Shown piece by piece: positions 39,901-50,600 of a stretch of DNA of 64,000 nt. Where the stretch lies: positions 9,292,501 to 9,356,500 of the forward strand of contig NC_090795.1 in the NCBI RefSeq assembly GCF_040054535.1. Reading direction: 5' to 3'. The first letter of the stretch is position 1; each line of letters begins with the position of its first letter. A program made the translations under genes and the position numbers. Below the pieces are notes generated by a model that did not search any database, had not been told where the DNA came from, and saw nothing but the letters and a program-made list of their open reading frames with translations. The stretch is from Antennarius striatus. Taxonomy: Eukaryota; Chordata; Actinopteri; Lophiiformes; Antennariidae.

Positions 39901-40786
39901 ACTCTAAACTGCTGCAGCAAAGAGCACATTGAAAACTAACAAAAAATATCAGCTGCAGTTTACAGTGTAACAGAGGTTAATAATAGAAACATATACATAG
40001 AAAATCTTATGCTAATGGTTTGATTTTAAGTGGTCTTATTTAAAAAAAGATTCTCCAACCAAATCAATGCAGATGCACAAATATCTGGATCTGCCTCGGA
40101 GCTCAATATAATATTAAAATTACAATTTATTGTCATTATTACAATTTATTGTCATACATGCCCTCTCTCCAAAATTGAGTATTGGCCTTGTGCAAATATT
40201 CAGCAAAGGAAAAGAAAGGGAGCAGAGAGCAAAGATAAGCTGTCCATACTAGGAAGATCTCTCATGACACAGCGCCCTAGGAGCTTATCCTACATGTGCA
40301 CAACAGGAAGCCAAAGACTCCCTGCTCAGACAGACACACGTACATTTTCAGTGCATACCAACATCAGAAATCGTGCAAATATCATAAGATTTAAAGAGTA
40401 CAGCGCTTGTTAATGCAAACTTCAGTTACGACTTGAACTATTTCAGCACAGTGGCAGAAAGTCTCACGTTTGCATTGGCAGCACTGTTAGTCAACCCCTG
40501 GTCAGCTGTCATCAAGTATTTTGCAATCAAATGCAGTAACACAAACGGTTCTAGCTGACAGCAAACAAGGCTTAATGTGTTACGTCAAAGGATCGAGGGA
40601 AGCATGAACGTGATCACCATATAGACATTAGATGATCTGACTCACCGAATGGTTGACTCCCCACATTACTACGCTGAGTAGCGGGTCGCTGGCACGGAAG
40701 AGCTTCACTTTTTGAGCTACGAAATGTTTCTTCTTGGTCTTCGTTTTGCTCGCAATAGATGCGGCAATGCTGCTCGCCGAAGCCAT
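16494..40786 (-). CDS. pip4k2a: Phosphatidylinositol-5-phosphate 4-kinase type 2 alpha
   Basis: PIP4K2A phosphorylates PI5P at position 4 to make PI(4,5)P2, acting at endomembranes and the nucleus. Exons in transcript order: 40786-40646, 27303-27206, 27129-27033, 25581-25429, 24983-24837, 24475-24437, 17536-17423, 17237-16997, 16783-16680 and 16574-16494. They total 1215 nt and 404 aa (human 406), all in phase. The start gives [20 protein letters not shown]. The kinase core follows: [54 protein letters not shown]-type residues, [20 protein letters not shown], an acidic linker with [13 protein letters not shown], and the last lobe [20 protein letters not shown] with the [12 protein letters not shown] activation loop. 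It ends [10 protein letters not shown]. The alpha call rests on this linker and on the gene order. Introns 1 (13.3 kb) and 6 (6.9 kb) make up most of the locus; intron 2 is only 76 bases. Confidence 0.95.
17537..24436 (-). other. pip4k2a: pip4k2a intron 6
   Basis: This 6.9 kb intron holds no supported exon. It contains small A-rich tracts (22089-22121) and purine-rich sequence at 20700-20780. Open frames here are short and resemble no family I know. Confidence 0.8.
24543..24575. repeat. Perfect 15-bp inverted repeat, 3-base loop
   Basis: CTGTATTAGAAACTC, AAA, GAGTTTCTAATACAG forms an exact palindrome in pip4k2a intron 5, within 70 bases of exon 6. Confidence 0.9.
28737..28756 (+). repeat. 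(GT)n microsatellite
   Basis: Ten GT units in pip4k2a intron 1. Confidence 0.85.
29448..29513. repeat. Tandem perfect hairpins
   Basis: 29448-29480 is a perfect palindrome with 15-base arms (GAGTTGACTAGTATT) and a TTT loop. A 33-base near-copy follows at 29481-29513, again with ACTAGTATT/AATACTAGT pairing. A short GATATACCAGA(C/T)GA direct repeat precedes it at 29421-29447. Confidence 0.85.
29907..30220 (+). repeat. Dispersed ~400-bp repeat family, copy C
   Basis: It shares blocks with copies at 48607-48955 and 49797-50512: CTATGGTCTTACTCACAC, TTTCATCTGTCTATCTGCAA, GATATTTGGTGGACGAAC, the (GGAC/GAAC)-rich stretch, CAATACATCA and the end CGCTTTGAAGCGGGATGTA. This copy lacks the left third. 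Just before the end it carries about 55 extra bases (GGTTCTCAGTCATCCAGGTC and following). No coding frame. Confidence 0.7.
30862..30917. repeat. (AC)n microsatellite
   Basis: About 28 AC units in pip4k2a intron 1. Confidence 0.95.
32336..32380 (+). repeat. LINE 3'-tail relic
   Basis: AATTTCCCCATGGGGATCAG followed by TAAAGTACTATCTTAC is a short balanced hairpin and tail typical of fish L2-type LINE ends. Confidence 0.55.
36879..36896 (+). repeat. G-rich tract, possible G-quadruplex
   Basis: GGGGTGGGGGTGGGGGGG could supply four G-runs. It is on the non-transcribed (plus) strand of pip4k2a intron 1, so the RNA would carry C-runs. Confidence 0.5.
37429..37602 (-). mobile_element. Teleost SINE/LINE-tail repeat (copy 2)
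   Basis: The reverse complement of the family at 9337 and 49877. It reads (TCAA)n, then TTTGTATAGCGCTTAATCAC, the AGAGAAACCCAACAGGACCC block, AAAAACTCCCTCATTGAGGA and GGGCAGGACCCAGACTCTGG. An open frame of 78 codons across it is not a gene. Confidence 0.75.
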
Positions 40787-41650
40787 CTTTAAGTAAGCGG
40801 ACAGGCTGCTGGCTGTCTGTGCGATAATCTGGACAGTGTCTTCTCCTGAAGCTGGCTCTGTGGCCACCAGCTCACGACTCGCTGATGTCAATTCTGTTCA
40901 TTTATCCAGCTCGTAAAATCAAGTGCCCCAATTCTTTTCAACACCCCAACGGGACGTCAGCAAGTCTTGAGCCTGTAGTTTAACGCGACAAATAAAAATG
41001 AAATAGAGGAAATAAAATGTGTTGAAGCTAATGTTCCCCTTCGTCTACCAGCTCCCTGCTTCCCTCAGGCCACATCGTCAGTCTCCTCGCTTCCTTCCTT
41101 CAGCTCTCAGAGGTGGAGTTAGCATAGCCAACAAGCTGGCTAGCTAGCAAACAACCATTAATTTCGTAAAATGTATAACAGGAATAAAGTGAAGGCCTAT
41201 GACGAATGAGACCAAATTATCACACAGACCTGAAACAAATTATTAATATAATACGTTAATGATGCTGAATGGGTAATGCAATGGTCTTGCGCATCAGCTA
41301 ACGTTACTTCATCCGACCTCAGTGAGCCAGCGACAGTCGACTGACAGCACAAAGCCGCTAGCTTCCATTAGCCTGCAAGCCAACTCCTAGCATTAGCCAG
41401 CACCTCTGAACTAGCAAAAGGCTCAGCCCTCCTACGTTTTTGTAGTTATTCCATGGAGATGACAAGAATGTCACGTTAACTGCTTGTCCTGTTTGAATAA
41501 AAACGCCGAGAAAATGTTATTTTGACGGATAAGCTACTCCGTCTGCAGCATTAAGGTTCATGTGTGCCGCTGTCATCTGACAGCTTGACAGAGGGGAGGT
41601 GACAGGCTGCGCTTTGCTGCGCCTGCTGCCCTGATTTGCTGCAACTTCTT
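40787..41650 (-). promoter_or_regulatory. pip4k2a: pip4k2a 5' UTR and promoter region
   Basis: Sequence upstream of the pip4k2a start codon, on its coding strand. It is moderately CpG-bearing near 40640-40980 and repeat-poor. No TATA box is obvious. The transcription start cannot be fixed from sequence alone. Confidence 0.45.
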
Positions 41651-41810
41651 TGCCCTATGCTAATTGTCCGTCTTTTTTTTTAAATGTCTGTATAAAATTT
41701 TATTCAACGGTGACTAATTAATATAACATGTAATTTGCATATATCGGTCCTTGGATTACCATTTTCAAGTGGACCTATTACGTTATGCGTGGGCGCTCGT
41801 GTTTTCAGCT

Positions 41811-41811
<1 letters not shown>

Positions 41812-41844
<33 letters not shown>
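41812..41844. repeat. (TAA)n microsatellite
   Basis: About 11 TAA units between pip4k2a and armc3. Confidence 0.95.
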
Positions 41845-41846
<2 letters not shown>

Positions 41847-41960
41847 GCATTTGAAGAAAAATCAGTAGATCGTCCCAGCCTCCCTCATAGGTGTTCAGCT
41901 TCAATTTATATCAATCCGAAGCTGTTTTCAGGCAGCCATCATGTCCCACGAACCAAGACA

Positions 41961-42073
<113 letters not shown>

Positions 42074-42231
42074 TACATGTATACATATATATGTGTATGT
42101 GTGTATAAATTATCTGATATATATATATATATATAAATTATCTGTGAGATATATGTATACATATATATGTATACATGTATGTATATATATATACACACAC
42201 ACACACACATATACAAGGGGCCTGTAGGCAT

Positions 42232-42460
42232 GCAAGTGATGGGGAGGTAGAGTGGCGGGCAGGTCCTTCGTGGTGCGTCCCATTGAGCAACTTATAAAGG
42301 AAACAAGGCCTTGCTCAAGGGCACCTCAGCAGTGCTCAGGAGGTGAACTAGCACCCCCCACTGTCAGTTCACACTCTGACAATTTTGCCGGACACAGCTC
42401 TTGAATCAGCGAAACCTCTGGTCCCCAGCCCAAGACATAGTGGATTGACCTACTGCCGCC
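42232..42460 (+). repeat. Dispersed fish repeat with GCTCAAGGGCACCTCAGCAG core
   Basis: The block CCTTGCTCAAGGGCACCTCA, CAGTGCTCAGGAGGTGAACT, GTCCCCAGCCCAAGAC recurs in many percomorph genomes as a non-coding dispersed repeat. Its transposon class is not clear from this copy. Confidence 0.5.
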
Positions 42461-42928
42461 CCATGACCTATATAATGACCCATATGTTACCCATTAATTA
42501 TTTTGTATCCCCCACTTTCAATAAGATTAAGTCCGTATTTTTTGTTTATGCAAATTATATGAAGAATAAAAAATTTAGTATTGTCAATCTTATATTGCAA
42601 TTTGATTTGTTAAATTCAGGGGAAAAAAAAAGAAAACTTGAATTGATGTTTCTCCATTTGCGTCTATATCAGCCTTACCATAACAGGGCAACACTGAGGA
42701 CGGAAAACAAAACATTTTTGGAGGTGCGACGAAAGCCGGAGAACCCGAAGAAAAACAAATGATCAAAGAAAAACAATTATCAAAGAATAACAGACAAATT
42801 ATCAAAGAATAGCAAAGTTTTAAAGTAGTAAGTATTATCTATCTTGCTAATACTAAAATAACCACAGCCAAAGATAACAATTTCAAGACAATAAATGTTG
42901 AGATTTTCTGTAGTCCGACGTGGTCTCT

Positions 42929-42941
42929 GTTGCCAAGCAAC
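42929..42941 (+). promoter_or_regulatory. armc3: RFX X-box upstream of armc3
   Basis: GTTGCCAAGCAAC matches the X-box consensus exactly with a one-base spacer. It lies 266 bases upstream of the armc3 start codon. ARMC3 is a ciliary/flagellar armadillo protein, so control by RFX factors is plausible. Confidence 0.7.
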
Positions 42942-43206
42942 GGAGTGTCAACTTCCTTTTTCAAAACAAATACGAAGCTTAGAGTCTGATTATTCGTAGA
43001 CTCTCTTTCTAACTAAGCGGACACAACTTGGAGTTATACCTTAGTCTGGAATAAAGGTAAATCCAGAATATATTCGATAGCGGTCTGTTATTTTGTCAGC
43101 AGCGCTCACTGTCATTGAATAACACGACTGTAGCGTGTTAGATTAGCTAGCACAGCTAACTATGAGTGATTGACAGCCGCTCATGTGCTGCTTCTCGGTC
43201 CTCAGG

Positions 43207-46200
43207 ATGGGGAAGAAAGGGAAGCAGAGCGGCGCTCCTGCCAAGGAAACGGTGAGACTTATATTTACACTTGGATAAAAGACGGCAAACATGTTTCTGG
43301 GCTGTTTCCATGTAATGTCCACTAAAAAACGAAATTCACAGTATAAAGTTTGACGCATTTACATCTTTTACCCCCCACACTTAAAAGTTCGAACCACTGC
43401 TTATTGAGGGCAAAACTCCAGGTACTGGGGTTCTGCTGCTGAGTTCTACAGAGGAGGAAGTCCTTCTCAAAGCCAGTGAAGCCATCTACCAATTTGCTGA
43501 GAAAGGTACCCTAGGCATCTCACCATTAACCCTCAGACATTTATTATTCGCTTGTTTTTTGAGTAACCTTGCGGCTGAAAAGCATTAAATATGAATTGAT
43601 ATGCTTTTTCTTCTGCGCTTACATGCTTTTTGTATATCACAAGACTGTCATTTTTAACATCGGGATCATTTTACCCTTTGATACCAATGTATTTTATTTC
43701 ATTTTTAATGACGTTAGAGCGCTTATTTTCAGTAATTTGTTAATTAAAGCTCACTGGCACTCAGGTACCTAAATGATCAGTTCGCTGTCTCCCCCTGTCG
43801 TTAGGAGATGATAACAAGGCTTCTCTGTTGGGACTTGGGGCCCTGGAGCCTCTCTGTCAACTCGTGGCTCATGACAACAAATTGATCAGACGCAACGCCG
43901 TCATGGCCTTGGGCACCATGGCCTGCAACAGTGAGTCAGGCAGACGAACAATGCAGATGTGTCCTTTCAGCCTACATTTCAGTCAGTATGACTGGTGTTT
44001 TAATGTACAGTCCAACTTCCTGACTATTTCTCTGGCGCTCAGTCAGAGACTTCAACTGACAACATATTTGATTGTTTTGTTGGCTTACACGTGACGAATG
44101 TTTCTCACTTTGTCTCATGTTTTAATTGAAAGGTGATGTAAAGAATGCTCTGAAAAAATTAGACATGTCTGTCATCATTCCATCAGTCATTAACAGACTG
44201 TCAGGTGATGGTAAGTTGCTTAGGTCAAACTCAGATTTGGATATTTGCTCAACATGATCTGTAATAAAAGTAACAAAATACATTTTTACTCTTCTGTTCA
44301 AGAGCAAGTGGCTACCCATGAGTTTGCAACACTGTGCCTGGCCTCTTTGTCGGATGATTATGCTTGCAAGATCCAGATTTTTGAGAACAATGGCCTGCAA
44401 CCTTTGATCAAGCTCCTATCTAGTCCAGACCCTGATGTAAAAAAGAACTCGGTGGAGATCATTTTCAACTTGGTTCAGGTGATTTAAAGTTGGTAGCCTA
44501 GTAAAATTTGCAAGGTTGTACATTTATACTGTTTTTGGTCAGTATCTTTTAAAAGCATAAACTCAAAATGATTGAGATAGTTTCCAATATTTGTTGTGTC
44601 ACCTTTTGTATCATATGCATGAAGGACAGCAAACATCGTCAAGCATTACATGAGTTGGGTGGGATCCCTCCACTTCTGGAACTGTTGAAGGCAGACTTCC
44701 CTGTTATTCAGCATCTGGCTTTAAATATACTGCAGATTGTCAGTACTGACAAAGACACGCGTAACACCTTCAGAGAAAAGCAAGGGTTTGAGAGGATTAT
44801 GGAGGTCCTCAGTAATGCGGTAGGTGTGTGTGTGTGTGTGTGTGTATGGGGGTCTTTCTTTATTCTCTTCCTCCTCTCTACATCTTTTATCCCAATTCTA
44901 TATTTTTAACCTTTAACAGACATTCAGTGACCTTTATGATGAGGCCTTGGAGGTAGCTGCTAACTGTCTGAATGACAGCGAGTGTGTCCAGCTGATCCAT
45001 AAGGGTGGAGGACTGAAAAAGCTCATGGAGTTTGTTCACACCCCCAACACACCTGGAGTCCAGTCAAACGCAGTCAAATGCATTGCCATGGCTGCTCAAA
45101 GTTGTAAGCACATAGGGATACAGGAAATAAGAATTTTCTCATATTTTTTTGGCTTAAATTTTTAAAGTCACCATGTGTTTGTTGTGTTGTGTGTTTGAAA
45201 ACATGGGCGCATTGCTGCGTGTGTAGCTGAGAATTGCGAACTGCTCCATGAACAGAATGTGGAGAACGTTCTGTTAGAGCTGCTGTCTGATGCAGATGTC
45301 AGCGTTAAAATAGATGCTTGCAAGGCGGTGTCTACCACGAGTGCTTACCTACCTAGCAACAACCGATTCAGAGAACTGGGTACATACAAATTCACAAAAC
45401 CACAACAACGCCAACCACTCACTCTGATAAAGTGGTAATGTGGGATATATCTTTGTGTTTCAGGTGGTATCGCTGCAGTAGTGCAGTGCCTGAACGATGA
45501 GTGCTCAGAACTGAGAGAGGCAGCTACTCAGGCCCTCTTGAATGCCACACGTAGCAACCAGCTCAATGCGCTGTAAGTGACAAACAACCTGAGTGCATTT
45601 GTTTGTGTTCTATAAAAATGTGAATATGTGCGATACATAATATAAATGTAATTTCTTAAGTATGCTATTCAACAAGGCATAGAAAATTATTTCTAAGGTC
45701 TTTTGGAGTTCATTGCCTCAAAGTACTGTATTCATGATAACATATTGCTATATACATGACATGCATCATATATTTGTATGTCTAAAAGAGAGGCTTAAAA
45801 GCTGATGGTTTTTTTTCTATTTTTCATATATATTTTTTTATCATGATAATATAAAAACATGGAATAAATGTATAAAAACATTTAGTAGTAGTTGCTGGCC
45901 TTCATGCTGCTTTTCATGTCACAATCAGTGTACTAAAACATCTGATCAGACCTTCAGACACATACGTGAAGTTCACCTTACATATTTAATTTAAAAAAAT
46001 GTTACAACACTGTTAAATGGGGGTATGATGGAGGTGATTTCCATTAAGTCAATATCAAGCATCTGCTTGTAGGACGACAAAGGCAAAGTGTGACTGTGTT
46101 GAAGAAAGTGGTTGTAGCATTAGGTTAAATTGTTTTTTCAGCTTTATGACACCTGTTACGAATTGGTTTTGCATTTTCATAGATTTTAGAGACCCTAACA

Positions 46201-47550
46201 GAGATTACATCCTACTAATAAACATGCACATCTCAATTTCTGTGTCATCTTTCAGAGCAGTGTATGACACAGGGGGCCATACGATCCTTATCCAGCTGCT
46301 CAGTGGAAGTAGTCATATGACTGTAGCCAATTCTGCTGCCATTCTTGGAGAAATGGCTGGACAGGATGTCGTTCTTAACAGTATTCTCTCAAATGGAGTC
46401 ATACAGGCTTTGATGGAGACCTTAGATTCCGTAGACACAAAGGTTCTGGTCAACACCATGCAGTGCCTGGCAGTGATGGCCTCTGATGAAGATGCTAGGG
46501 AAGAGGTTGGTGCTAATGTTGTCTTGTTTTTGCTGTTTTCAAGGCCACGAGTAGGTATTATCGAATTTTGGGTAGGGTTTTGTAGTCGTAATAATTTCTT
46601 TACAAGTTTTCTAACAATTTTTTGCTATTTTTTCCTACTAAATAAATTTCATCCACTGTCTTACATAGATAAGAAATGCTGGAGGCCTTCAGCCACTGGT
46701 CAATTTGCTGCACTCTGATGATGAGGATGTATTGGATAATGCATGTCTGGTAATTAAAGCCTGTGCCAGTGATAAACCCACAACTTTGGAGATCTGCAAA
46801 CTTGGGTAAGAGTCTGACATAGTAGGTAAATCAGTGAATAAATCAGTGAATGAAAACATTTATGTCAAGGGGATAATAACACAATAGGGATGGTAATAGA
46901 AATAGATAATTGTAATATTCAACATCTGCAAAAAGCTCCTGTGGATGTTCTGCCAGTCTGTGGTCGCCAGCATCTTGTCGTATGCTGTGGTGTGTTGGGG
47001 AGGGAGCGTGACTAAAGCAGACCTCTCGAGGCTGGAGAAGCTGATCAGGCAGGCCAGCTCAGTGGTTGGGATGAAGCTGGACCCTCTGGCAACGGTGGCA
47101 GAGAAGAGAACTCCGGATAAACTGCTGGACATCATGGACGATGTCAGCCACCCTCTGCACACTGTTGTAAACAACCAAAGAAGCCTGAGAAGCCAGAGGA
47201 CGCGCCTCCCAACATGCAGGACCAACAGACTTAAGAACTCCTTCATCTCCAGAGCCATTAAACTGCTCAGCTCGTCTCTGGGGGAGAAGAGGAAGAACAG
47301 GGTCCACACAAGAGCTGAGGGATGACACATCATACATCAAAAGCACTGCAAACACTATAAAAACTTTACTCCCATGCCAATTTATGCCTTTTTATCTGTA
47401 TATTATATACGTGTTATTTTCATTCTTTGTAGGTGTTGGTGCTTCTTTTTGTGTGCTTTTTGTGTGTGCTTTTGTGTTGTCACTGATCTTTGTGTAGTGC
47501 GACAAAGATATCAATTTCCCTGACGGAACGTCCTTAAGGGATTAATAAAG

Positions 47551-47616
<66 letters not shown>

Positions 47617-50600
47617 CACTACTACTACTACTAACCAACTAATGTAGTTTCTTCTACAAACACTAGATGGTAGTATAAGACTATATAATAAGTAGCTGTT
47701 TACTCCTGAATGACAATCTTATTGTGTATGGGCATCAAGGTGTGTTTTCATGTTTTGAAAAATCTTTGAAAATTTGCGTTTGTGTGTCTGACAGTGCCCT
47801 GGAAATACTTCTGGAAATCACCCAATCATTGGATTGCAGGAACGGTTACAGCAAGTCAGCCCTGATCTCTCTGCTTAACTTCAATTTGCCTGCCAAATAT
47901 AGCCTGACAGGTCATTTGGCCGTGGCTGATGTAATCCAAGATGGCTTCTATGATGCCGGGAAGGTGCGTATACGTCTGTCTGAAATTGAAATTGAAGCCC
48001 CTTTAAAAACATATATGACATCATAAAGTTTTGAGGGTTAATATGATACTGTTTTCTCTTTGTTAGGCTTGTGCAGGTCAGCAGTTTCTGACATTAGAGG
48101 AGTTGGCAAAGCAGCCGGTCAACGAGAAACAGCCCATCATTGCTGTCAACACAGCGGTGGAGTATGTTTTCTAGTTTTTTTAAAAGACTCCTATAAAAAT
48201 AAATAAATATGAATTATTATCTGTGTTCAACATGTTCAGCACACTAAACTCCTCACCACCAAAACTGTCACAGCTTAGTGGGCGAAGAGCAGCCACAAAG
48301 ACTGTGGCAGAGCAATGACTGAGACTTGGCAAAACTTCTATCCTGCCACACACAACATGCAGTGTATTACCCTCCCCTCTTCTGCACCAATCCAGTGCTC
48401 CATTTCTTTTTCTTTCCCACCTCCTTTTACCCCCCCCCCAACTTTCAGTGGGCCCTGTTAGCATAAATGGGTCTATGTTTTGAGATGGCAACACACTCAG
48501 ATGAATGCCCCCGTATAGAGACTAATAGACTCATACTTGGACTAGGATTTGCATAACTATGGTCACGCAAGGTCTCATATGCAAACTTAGCTCAAGATAC
48601 ATGTACAACTGGAACCAAGGAAGTCACAGACTGCAACATCCCACGACACCTCTGAATTCAAAATTTTACCCTGACCTACTTACATAAGTCAAAGATCAAA
48701 GCTAGTGCTCTGACCTACTTTCATAGGTCAAAGCACCAGCTAGTCTTACTCCTACTGACCTCCCTCGTATTTCAATCTGAGTGTACAAAAGTTGAAATTT
48801 GACCTTCACCTAGTTTTCTCAAGGTCTCGTTTTCATCCCCTGTGTTGCCCCAGTAATTTCTTATTTCTTGGCGGACTAACGAACGGACAGATGGACGGAC
48901 AAACACACAAACACTGACAATCACAATACATCACCGCTTTGAAGCGAGATGTATAAAATGTCAACTGTGTGGTTTGATGCCTCTACAGTATACATAAGTT
49001 AGTGCTCCAAGAAGTCTTCAGCGTTTTGTTGAACTGATGTTACCAAATGGAGCAGTGCCCCTTCAGGGAACCTCAAGTCAACCCGAATGTCCCCCCATTC
49101 ATTCAGCATGAGTACACACACACCCACACAACATCACATTCTCAATCAATGTGTTATGTAATGCATCCATGGCTGGAATATGGGAATGTGTAGACTGAAA
49201 AGACAAGAGCAGCCAAAAAACATTATGTAACCATATATATGAAATATTTTAAGTCACAGTTCTAAACTAGCAGTGAAAGAGACCTGAGAGCAGATTCTAT
49301 TTTTTGTTTCAAAGGCGGTTGAAGAATGTTTTGTGTGACATTTGGTCACTGGATACCTTCTGGTCTTCTACTTACATATACACAGTTTAATTGCAGAAAT
49401 GTTTTCCACACAGCTGTTTGCAGATTTTTCTTTTACTGCAGACAATGTAATAAAAACAATAGCAAATATGGTAAGACTGTCCACAACATTGACCGTTTCA
49501 TGTTTATATCCAGTAATAGTTGATTCTTTGTTTATGACGTCAGTATAATAGATTGTTAAGTATATCTATGTATAATAAGGCAGGGTCAATTACACCTACA
49601 CATTATACATGTTAAAATTCTAAAAAGTAGAGAGTAAAATATATTTATTTCAGCTATGTAGATAATTTTATTCTTGTTCTTTTGTGGCAGAGAGATTGTG
49701 TCAGAAGAGAAGCAGAGCAACTCACTAGCAAGAGACTCCGGCAAAAAGGAAGACTTCAAGACAAGGTAAGAATATGTGTGTGGTGGTAGGGATATTTACA
49801 TCTCGGTTCAAAGCGGTGATGTATTGTGATTGTCAGAATTCGTGTGTTTGTTCGTGCGTCCGTCTGTCCACCAAATTGTCTAACTATAACCATAAAGACA
49901 CTGACTCTATCTGGCCTATCTGCTACTCTGTCTCTGTCTCTTTCTCTTACCCTGTCCTTATCTTCATTTTATTTCTTTCCCACCCAACTGGTCAAGGCAG
50001 ATGGCCGCCCAAAAGAGTCTGGGTCCTGCCCGGAGTTTCTTCCTCAACGAGGGAGTTTTTCCCTGCCACTGTCGCTTATGCTTGCTCTGGAGGTTTCTGT
50101 TGGGTTTTCTGTCTGTTAAAGCGCTTTGAAATGTCTGTTGCTATGATTTAGCGCTATATAAATAAAACTTGATTGATTGACCAAATATCTTCGTTGCAGA
50201 TAGACAGATGAAACAAAAAGCTCATTGCCAGGGCAGCAAAAGGGATGAAAATGAGATGAGGATGATACTAGGTTAAGGTCAAATTTCAACTTGTACAGTC
50301 AGGAACTGGATAAGATAGAAAGACGAGGGAGAAGGCAAGTGTGAGTAAGACCATAGATCAAAGCTAGTGCTTTGATCAATGACAGTAGATCAAAGCACTA
50401 GTAGATCAAAGCACTAGCTTTCATCTTTGACCTATGCAAGTAGGTCAGGGTAAAATTTTGAATTCAGGGGTGTCGCGGGATGTTGCAGTCTGTGACTGCA
50501 TTGGTTCTAGTTAATATTTATAATTCTGGAACACTGTCTCACTATTTATCGCCGATGCTGTACTTATTGATACATTGCCTGGATTTTCGATCCTTAAGTT

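Larger units (their letters stand above)
27304..40645 (-). other. pip4k2a: pip4k2a intron 1
   Basis: This 13.3 kb intron has no supported coding exon on either strand. It contains a (TG)n tract at 28737, tandem hairpins at 29448, a repeat-family copy at 29907-30220, an (AC)n tract at 30862, a LINE tail at 32336, a G-rich tract at 36879 and a minus-oriented SINE-like copy at 37429-37602. The rest is AT-rich single-copy-looking DNA. Enhancers may be present but cannot be called from one sequence. Confidence 0.8.

Noticed and set aside
40030-40413. Open frame of 127 codons in pip4k2a intron 1
   Set aside because: Its composition is that of AT-rich intron DNA, with no known domain and no neighbouring exon in phase.
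46945-47325. Open frame of 126 codons as a host gene
   Set aside because: It is the C-terminus of a LINE reverse transcriptase inside armc3 intron 11, with a LINE 3' tail after it.
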